A DNA stretch of 38,269 bases from Brachionus koreanus (Eukaryota > Rotifera > Eurotatoria > Ploima > Brachionidae): assembly GCA_016987375.1 (NCBI GenBank), contig PJRA01000263.1, positions 5,604,554 to 5,642,822 of the forward strand. The letters are read 5' to 3'. Below the pieces are notes generated by a model, which was not told the DNA's origin, did no database searches, and saw only the letters and a list, made by a program, of their open reading frames with translations. Below are positions 30,891 to 38,269 of this stretch, piece after piece. The position numbers and the translations under genes were made by a program. The first letter of the stretch is position 1, and every line of letters starts with the position of its first letter.

Positions 30891-33800
30891 ATTGATCAGG
30901 CTTCTCAAGATAATATTTAAATTCCGATTGGAAAAATAAAATTTGTTTAAATAGGAAGGATTTAATTGAGAGGAAGCGATTGCGTAAGAGGCCTAAATTA
31001 TGAGAGGAAACAAGAAGAAAACTGCATAGCCCATCTTGAATGTGAGTTAACTTGAACAACCGAACGCTCGCATAATCTAACAACAGATAGATAGAGATAA
31101 ACTCGATAAATAAGCATTAAATAAGTATCAAATCTCTTGAAATATTTTAGCTAAATGAAGTACAAGCCAAAATTACAATTATTAATAGCACAAGCTTGCA
31201 ATAGGCCGTTGATCGCTGGAGCATTCAAAACTCGCGAAACAAGCAAAAGCCACATATTAGCAAAAATTAACCAAACTATATACAATTATGCAACTGTAAT
31301 TAAAGATTATTAGTTTTGGGTCCTTAGCGAGCACAGAGCAAAAAGTTTATATGCATTGTAAATAACTGGATTTTATGGTCTATTAAGGGTAAAATAAATT
31401 TTATAGTCCTCTTGAAACTTTTGTCTAAATTTCATTAGCTCTATAAATTTAATCCACTCACACAAATAACTGGTGGAATTAAATTTATTTTCTCTCTTTT
31501 TTTTTTATATATATTTTATTTTATTATATTTTATCGTTTGCTTTTCTCTTGAAATCTAATGATAAATTACACAATCTGGATTTAATTTATGTTATGTGTG
31601 CACAGAGTCTATCGATTAGCGTTTTTTATCGAATCTAATGGCAAGAGCTTAGCGTTTATGGCGCATCGCTGTTAGCGACAATTACCAAATAGCAACAAAA
31701 ACCCTAGAGGCAATGCATATCGATTAACTTATTTTCAAAGTCAGCAGGCCTAATCCCACTAATTCAAAAATTTAAAAATAAATAATTTTAAAAAAAATCT
31801 CTTTTTTATTCAAGCTGTTTTTACATTAGCAATTTAATAATTAAAAAAATAAAATTGCTTCTAAAATCTTGTCTAATTGTAAAAATAATAAAAAATATTG
31901 AGTAAACATTTTTAACTTGTTTAACCAAATAAATTTGTGCTCTAATTGACTTCTCAAGAACCAAAAAATTGAATGTTTTCTTTCTAAAGTGGCAAAATTT
32001 CCAACTATTTCTCGAAAGCAATATTGGTATTGTTAAAATCTTACTTTTTTTTTAGAAATGTTTGCTTTGGTTATTGTTTTAGTGTCACGGCACTTGTATT
32101 ATCGCAAAGATTGATTCAAATCAAGCCAAAAAAACTTGTCTCATCTGAACAAACATCTTAATCTCATAAAGCTATTTCTTTTGTTTCTCATTAGGTGAAA
32201 ATCAATCCTCAAGTTTGTGAATCACCAAGTATAGAATTACACACTATTAGATAAATCTAATATTAAATTTGATTGTTGAATGAAACAGATATCCCAAAAG
32301 ACCAAATTAAGAATATATACAAGCAATTTGCTTGATTGCTTTCCTTTTCAAAAAAAAGAAATTTCTTAATTAAAACACTTTTTTTCTTAAGGTTTCCTAT
32401 AAATCTCCGTTGCCAATCAATAAAATATTCAAAAGAGTCGATATTTTCTATTTTTTTGTGCAATTTTAGCCAAATTTGAGAATATCATTTATAGAAAAAG
32501 CAAGGCCTTAATTGTATTAGTTCGACTCTGCTTTTTTGCTATCATTTAGGAGAAATCCATTAATAATTATTAATTGCTTTAAACATACGAATCTAAGAGG
32601 CCTTTTTCAAATACCATACTCAATCTTACATAAAAGTTAAAACTAATTACCTTGAATAAATTAGAAAAATAAATTTGAAAAGAAAACTTCCATTAACTAT
32701 CCAAATCGATGCATTGTTTAATATCAAAACTATTTTGGAACAAAAAAAAGCCCCAACTGTTTAATTTTTACAAGGTCTTCTTTATTGTTTTTTTATTAAA
32801 TAAAAAATTAAGAAAAAAAAGTAGTTATAATAAAATTATTTAATTTAAAAATTAATCATTTTGTTCGGAATGTTTAAAAAGCTGTTTATAATTAAATTAA
32901 TTCCAAGTTTATTCTTTTGGCATTAAAAAAAAAAAAAAAACTAAAATAAAAATTCAAAACAGTAAGAAGTTGGTTAATAAGCAAATTTTACATTCGAAAA
33001 TTGCTTACATAAAACATTTATGATTAATAAAATGCTTGAAATATGCCAATATTTTTTTCAAGATCTAAAAAAAAGTTCTGTTTAGTAAAAGCACGGGATG
33101 CAAAGCATGCATCGTTTAAATTTATTATTTTTTTTGAAAAATTATTTATAGTATTTTGAAAATAAATTAAAATATAGAGGAAGCTCTTTATGGAATTTTA
33201 ATGTAAATATTGATTTTTAGGCGACTGATGATGTGTATTAATATCGCTTAGAACTACCGGTAAGCGAAAAAAGAGTTTATGTTTTGTTTTTTTTGACTTT
33301 TTGGTATCTAAAGTAAAAGTGATAAACTAATGATGAACGAAAATATTTGATTAAAAAATTTGTGTCTGGTTTTTTTCATTTAGGTACTTGGCAGGAAATT
33401 GTATTCGGACAAAAATTTACATTTATTCAATTCAATTTTCTACCTTAATTTTGTGGAGTTTTTTTTAGACCACAGTTTAAAAAATTGAAACCAAAATATT
33501 TTTTATCTAAAATAAATTTTTTTAAAAACATAATATTGTTTTATTTATTCTTAAAAAAATTTAATTAATTTTTAGAGAAAACATTTAATTTGTCTAAATA
33601 GCTAAATTTGAAATTTTTTATCAATAATCAGCCGGGCTTTGTAGTTGTCTTTTGTTATGAGTTATCTAGCAGAAGCCTTTAAGCACATAAATAATTCATG
33701 AGTAAAAATAAAATTAAATTTTTTTGCTACTTTACTTTAAGAGATTAGCAAAAGGAAAATATTGCCTCTGTAAAAATTACGTAATATTTTTTAAAATTAA

Positions 33801-36800
33801 AGAGTGTAACCAAGAAACTTGATGATTTTGTTTTCGGCTCACTTATCTAACTAATTTCAATATTTAAATTATTGATCAAAAGTTGCTATAGCTACCAAAT
33901 TTTAAATGTGAAAATTAATTTAAATATTTTATTTGATATTAATTTTGTTTATTTCTAAAATAAAAAAAAAAATTCAAAATGAAAAGAAAATATTTATTAA
34001 AAAAACTCTTAAGCAATACCTTTCAGAAATGTTGGTTTAATTGAAAAAATAAACCAAAAAAAATATTGCTTCATGTGATTAAACACTTTTTCTTTTGAAC
34101 TAACAAAAAAAATTCTCTTACATTTCACTTGAATTTTTTTTAAAACATTAATTTATTCTAATAGTAATTTAGCAATTATTTTTAGTTAGATTGGTTTCAA
34201 TCGAATGGAAAATACTAGATGATAATAATACTTTCTTTTAATGATTTATATTCATTTTAGCTAATAACAAGAAATTAGATTTTATTTTGGTTAATGTTTT
34301 AACTTTCAACTTATACAAATAAAACAACTGTATCAATTGTCAAAAAGCAGCATGATTACTTAATTCCTATTTTTCATGTGGTTATGGTAAAATTATTACT
34401 TTTTAAGAAGCTACGTTGGAATAAAAAACCAATATTTATATTTAGCCAAAATATAATTTCCAAACCTTGAATCCTGAACCTTTAGAAAAAAAAAATTATA
34501 TCGGTTAAAAATTAAAAAAAAAAAATTTTAGAAAATATTTTTCAAAATTTCTTACCTATTTTAAAATCTATACTTAAACAACAAACCAAAAACACTTAAA
34601 ATTACTTTAAATGAATTAAACAATTTTTCCTACTTAAAGGCAAAAAATAATCATTGAATCATTTAAATTTTAATCAAAATATTAACCATTCTGTTTTTAA
34701 GCTTTTTTATTTTTAGAGTTTATTTGTAAAATTAGTTAATCCTAATTTTTTAAGATTTCAACAGATGGATTAGTTTATCCATGATAAAAAAAAAGAAATT
34801 TAATATCATAATTCTTGTAATAATAATATCAAAAATAAATTCCTAATTTTTTAAACTTTTAATGGATAATTTTTAAATGCTCTCTGAATTTTTCTAGCAC
34901 ACTTTATTTCAATAAAGATCACATAATTTTAATCTTAAATTTTAAATTAATAAAAAAAAGGACTAATTAAAAAATAATCCAGATCTAAGTCTGAAAGAGC
35001 AGGAAATTCATATTTACTAGAATAAAATGAATTGTCAAATTTGAAACACTTCTGTATTTCATCAAATATTTAACACAAAAAAAAAAAAGTAATTTTTATT
35101 AAGCTATTCTTTTTTATTTATTTATATCATACTCAGAAATCATTAACTTAAAGTAATTACAGAATGAAGTCAAGTCATCATATGAAGTTAATCTAAAAGC
35201 TGAAGCTAAATTTGAAGATATTCAAACTATCTGTAAATAAATAAGTTTAATAAAATAACTTAAACCAAAATTATTCCATTATTTATTTTATTTTATCGTT
35301 TTAATTTTAATCTGTTTGTTTCCTATTAAAAGTATTTGAAGAAACTTTTAATTAAATGAATGGAATTGATTGAATTCAAACTATTCAAACTCGTTAAAAA
35401 AATCTAATTAGTAATTACAAAAGCTAAAAGATAACTCAATCAATACTTAATTTGAATAAATCAGTTTTAAAGTGCTCTTTTAACTAGTTTGTTTAAATTA
35501 AAAAATGCTTAATATTAAATTTTGTTCTAATGAAAAATTAATTTTTTTCGAAACCGAGTTTTAAAGTGAAAAAAATTCCTCCAGATTATTTTACATGTTT
35601 TGTGATTAATTAAAATTTAATGCAAAAATGAGCCTATTTGAGACTATATCGTGTTTAAATTGGCTCAACAATAATATAACTATTTTCTTGATTAATATTT
35701 TTGAGATTTAGAAATGCTAATCATTGAAAGTTCTAAATTAAGAAGGAAAAATTTTTAAATATTCACATATCTATGTATATCTTGCGGAAGTAAGGAAAAT
35801 TAACAATTGAAAAAATCTTCCAAAATTATTTTAATTTACATTAATTAAAATTAAACTTTCTTGAAATTTATATTTAATCTCATAATTTTAATAACATGTA
35901 ATAAAATATTCATTAAAAGAACTAATTAAATCTTTGATGAAAAATGGGCACATCAAAATGACTCTTTTAAGGATTAGCGAGAAATTTTTTTAGAACCAAT
36001 TTGACTTGTTTTGTACTAAAATAGCCTAACATATTTTCGTAAAAGCTTTTGTATTTTAATTTCAATCAATTTATTTTAGGCTCATCTTTAATTTCATTTT
36101 TCTTCCTAAATTAGGCTCATTTTTCTGTGCTCGTTTAAACAAATAAAGATATCAAAGCGTATTGTCGTTAAAAATTCTAAACTATATGCCAAAAGCTATT
36201 CTTATCTAGCTTAAATTATAAATTCCATTTATTTATAAAAATTTATTTCATTTTAGGGATACAATTTCATCCTTTCAATTCCTTTAGCAAAGAAATTTCT
36301 GCGTTTAATCAAACAATTCATAACAATCCGGATATATCTTGTTTGTCAAAAACAAATATTTAAAAATGAAAAAAATTAATTTTTAAAAATTAAACAATTT
36401 TATTTCAATTTTTTAAGCTCAAAGAATAATTTAGCTTTCAATAAATATTTTATAGGAATTTTGTGAAAGTTGGTAAAATTTAAGAATTGAATGGATTAAA
36501 TTTTCTTTTTCTGATGAAACAATCTAATCTATAAATTTAAACTTTTAAATTGGGTATAGATAAGATAAAACATACTACTACTTTGTTAGTAGTTCTTAAA
36601 TCTTTTCTTAAGAGTTTAAAGACTAGTTTAAAAAAAATAAAAAATACAGCTTGATGTAAAATTTATAGTTAAATAATCATGAAAGTTCTGGTAAAAATGT
36701 GCAAATTAAATAAAATTGAGCATTGTGCACCTTGCAGAATAAAGAATGTTGTGATTTTTTGTCCTCAAAAAAAATTTATAGAGAGTATATTTAATTCCAT

Positions 36801-36904
36801 TTAATTCTTGACTTTTTTAACAATTTTTTAATTTTATTTAAATTTTCATAATCTTTTGATTAAAAATTAAAATGAATTTAATTTCCAAATTTTTTTCTGA
36901 AAAA
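30891..36904. other. Long AT-rich noncoding stretch
   Basis: 6 kb with no supportable gene. Short open frames such as 31821-32021 and 32263-32463 on the minus strand are rich in Phe, Ile, Lys and Asn, as expected by chance at this composition. One GC-richer island (31600-31730) is listed separately. Confidence 0.5.
31600..31730. promoter_or_regulatory. Candidate regulatory island with repeated short motifs
   Basis: TTAGCG occurs three times in 62 bp (31616-31621, 31649-31654, 31672-31677) and TATCGATTA twice (31610-31618, 31718-31726). No frame is open across the island. ATCGATTA resembles Onecut/Cut-type sites. The function is inferred only. Confidence 0.2.
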
Positions 36905-36915
36905 AGTATTTTCTA

Positions 36916-36953
36916 ATTTATTTATTTATTTATTATTGAACGCCTTTAAGGCG
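36916..36953 (-). repeat. Retroelement tail with hairpin
   Basis: Read on the minus strand, CGCCTTAAAGGCG (a 6-bp stem, 36953-36941) is followed by TTCAATAATAAATAAATAAA. A hairpin then AATAAATAAA tail is typical of LINE 3' ends. No coding part lies upstream on that strand. Confidence 0.4.
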
Positions 36954-36975
36954 ATGTTAAAAAAAAAAAAAGAAA

Positions 36976-38049
36976 ATTAAAGTAAAAAAAGTTTAGAGAA
37001 ATTATTATTCAAGTTTTCTTTTCTCAATTTCGAAACAGGAGGCAAAAATTCGAACTAATGTTTTGTTCTTTTCTCCTATGTTATTTGATGCCAAATTTTT
37101 AAAAGCTAATCGCATTTTTTCTGAATAAATTTTAAAAACTAAAAAGTTTAGACTATTAGAGTTCGTCAATTTTGACTTAATTCAATATTTATTTTTTAAT
37201 ATTGAAAATAATATGGTTTTTTGTCTATAGAAAAACAGCAAACCGAATGTTACTAATTATTTTAGGTTACTTTTATTTAAAGTTAAATTCTATTCCTATG
37301 TACATTTAAATCTAAAGAAAAACTTTGCCTTGGTAATTTCAGAACAAATATTTAGAATCTATTAGGAAAAATTTATTTAAATTTCTACAGTTTCTTGTGT
37401 TTATCACCTCCATAGAATCATTAGTGATGTATAAATACAAATTTATAGAAACCTAGACTGAAAAAAATTTAAAAATCAATCAGTATTTACTCAAATTATT
37501 TTTCTTTCTTTTTTTTTTCTAATAACTGATATCTTATCAAGAATAAGGTATTTAGTTTCTTTCATTTGTCGCTTTTGGCGAGTCGAATGACAATTTTTTC
37601 CATTACCAATTCTTTTAAAAGATATATTTATATTTCAATTGTAAAATAATCATATATAGGTAAGCAGAAAATTTATTTGCCGACTTTCAATTTTTCTATT
37701 TAACTGAATTTTTTGGTCATTTAAAGTATATCAGTATTTCCAAGCAACTCAACCTTCCAAATTATTAGTTGATGTCTTAAATAGTTTAACTACTTCAACT
37801 TATTAAAATTCATTTTAGCTTATTTGGCTTGCAATTTGTAGCTTTGTCTTTATTCTTTTTAAGAATCTAGTTACCTACTTAAATGTATATTTAAGCAATT
37901 CTATTTTATTATTTAAGATATCTCTTTTCATTTAATAAAATATTAGTTATAACAATATTTTTATTGTTCCTTATTATAATACATGATAGCAGCAAATGGT
38001 TAAAAAACTATCAAAATCTGCTGTCTGTTTGAGTCCAAAAAGTTCAAAT
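36976..38049. other. AT-rich noncoding DNA
   Basis: No feature recognised before the candidate 3' UTR at the right edge. Confidence 0.5.
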
Positions 38050-38055
38050 TTTATT
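38050..38055 (-). terminator. Candidate poly(A) signal for the right-edge gene
   Basis: AATAAA on the minus strand, about 30 nt after the stop at 38089-38087. Confidence 0.3.
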
Positions 38056-38086
38056 TTTCCTTTTTTCGCTTTTGAATTATCTCTTT

Positions 38087-38200
38087 CTAGGAGTAACTGG
38101 AGGTATCCTTCAAGTGTCTGTCGAGCTCTTGTGATAATTTAGCAATGTACTTAACGCCGTCTCCTTCACATAGAGAGTGATTACTGCGAGATTTTTGTCT
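38087..38200 (-). CDS. Candidate 3'-terminal exon of a gene running off the right edge
   Basis: The minus-strand frame reads SNHSLCEGDGVKYIAKLSQE and on through LDRHLKDTSSYS to TAG (38089-38087). The last 230 bp are clearly GC-richer than the preceding DNA. The frame is closed upstream by TGA at 38203-38201. An intron end at CTCGCAG or CTGAAG, or a frameshift, would be needed: the next frame upstream reads LKSGVPEDKNLAVITLYVKE. No protein family recognised. A decayed gene is the main alternative. Confidence 0.35.
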   Translation of the reverse strand, partial: RQKSRSNHSLCEGDGVKYIAKLSQELDRHLKDTSSYS

Positions 38201-38269
38201 TCAGGGACACCAGACTTTAATTCCAATAGATACTATCGAAATCCAGTTTTCAACGTTTTCATTTCTCCT

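Noticed and set aside
1..38269. CRISPR arrays, bacterial operons or prophage
   Set aside because: No regularly spaced direct repeats, Shine-Dalgarno spacing or dense gene packing. The sequence is clearly eukaryotic.

Overview
The window is very AT-rich eukaryotic DNA, about three quarters A+T or more by eye. It has long noncoding stretches, splice-site-like signals, decayed non-LTR retrotransposons, tRNA-derived SINE heads, TTAA-flanked inverted-repeat elements and one assembly gap (25109-25511). A small AT-rich invertebrate fits best. A monogonont rotifer such as Brachionus is my best guess, but this rests on composition and the style of the retroelements, not on a marker gene.

Only two complete protein genes are convincing. 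Both are intronless in the coding part, lie on the minus strand and encode secreted or surface leucine-rich-repeat (LRR) proteins (1018-2610, 530 aa; 11791-13491, 566 aa). They are paralogues. They share an N-terminal cysteine cap, an ungapped block of about 124 residues with roughly half the positions identical, and the same C-terminal cysteine spacing. Both end in a hydrophobic tail with no cytoplasmic segment, which suggests GPI anchoring. They differ in the stalk: the second has a Thr/Pro/Val-rich stalk and the first a shorter Ser/Asn/Phe-rich one.

The 9.2 kb between the paralogues is a transposon graveyard. It holds a 642-bp TTAA-flanked element with 42-bp terminal inverted repeats and a tRNA-derived SINE head inside it (4545-5186), a second 354-bp TTAA-flanked element (7982-8335), a broken reverse-transcriptase remnant (8512-9420, possibly to 9545) that is itself interrupted, and the 3' end of another LINE (10048-10380). 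Upstream of each LRR gene is a short GC-richer island that can fold into an extended hairpin (3128-3191 and 13810-13860).

From about 14 kb to the end the window is mostly noncoding. It contains two more SINE copies (14853-15065 and 18698-19010), LINE tails, a strikingly GC-rich 43-bp island (16490-16532) and scattered inverted repeats. A few short stretches look like exons of spliced genes: 26166-26227 (+), 28083-28283 (+), 30664-30890 (+, with a possible 63-nt intron, a stop and a poly(A) signal) and 38087-38200 (-, with a stop and a poly(A) signal). These exon calls are tentative and I could not name the proteins.
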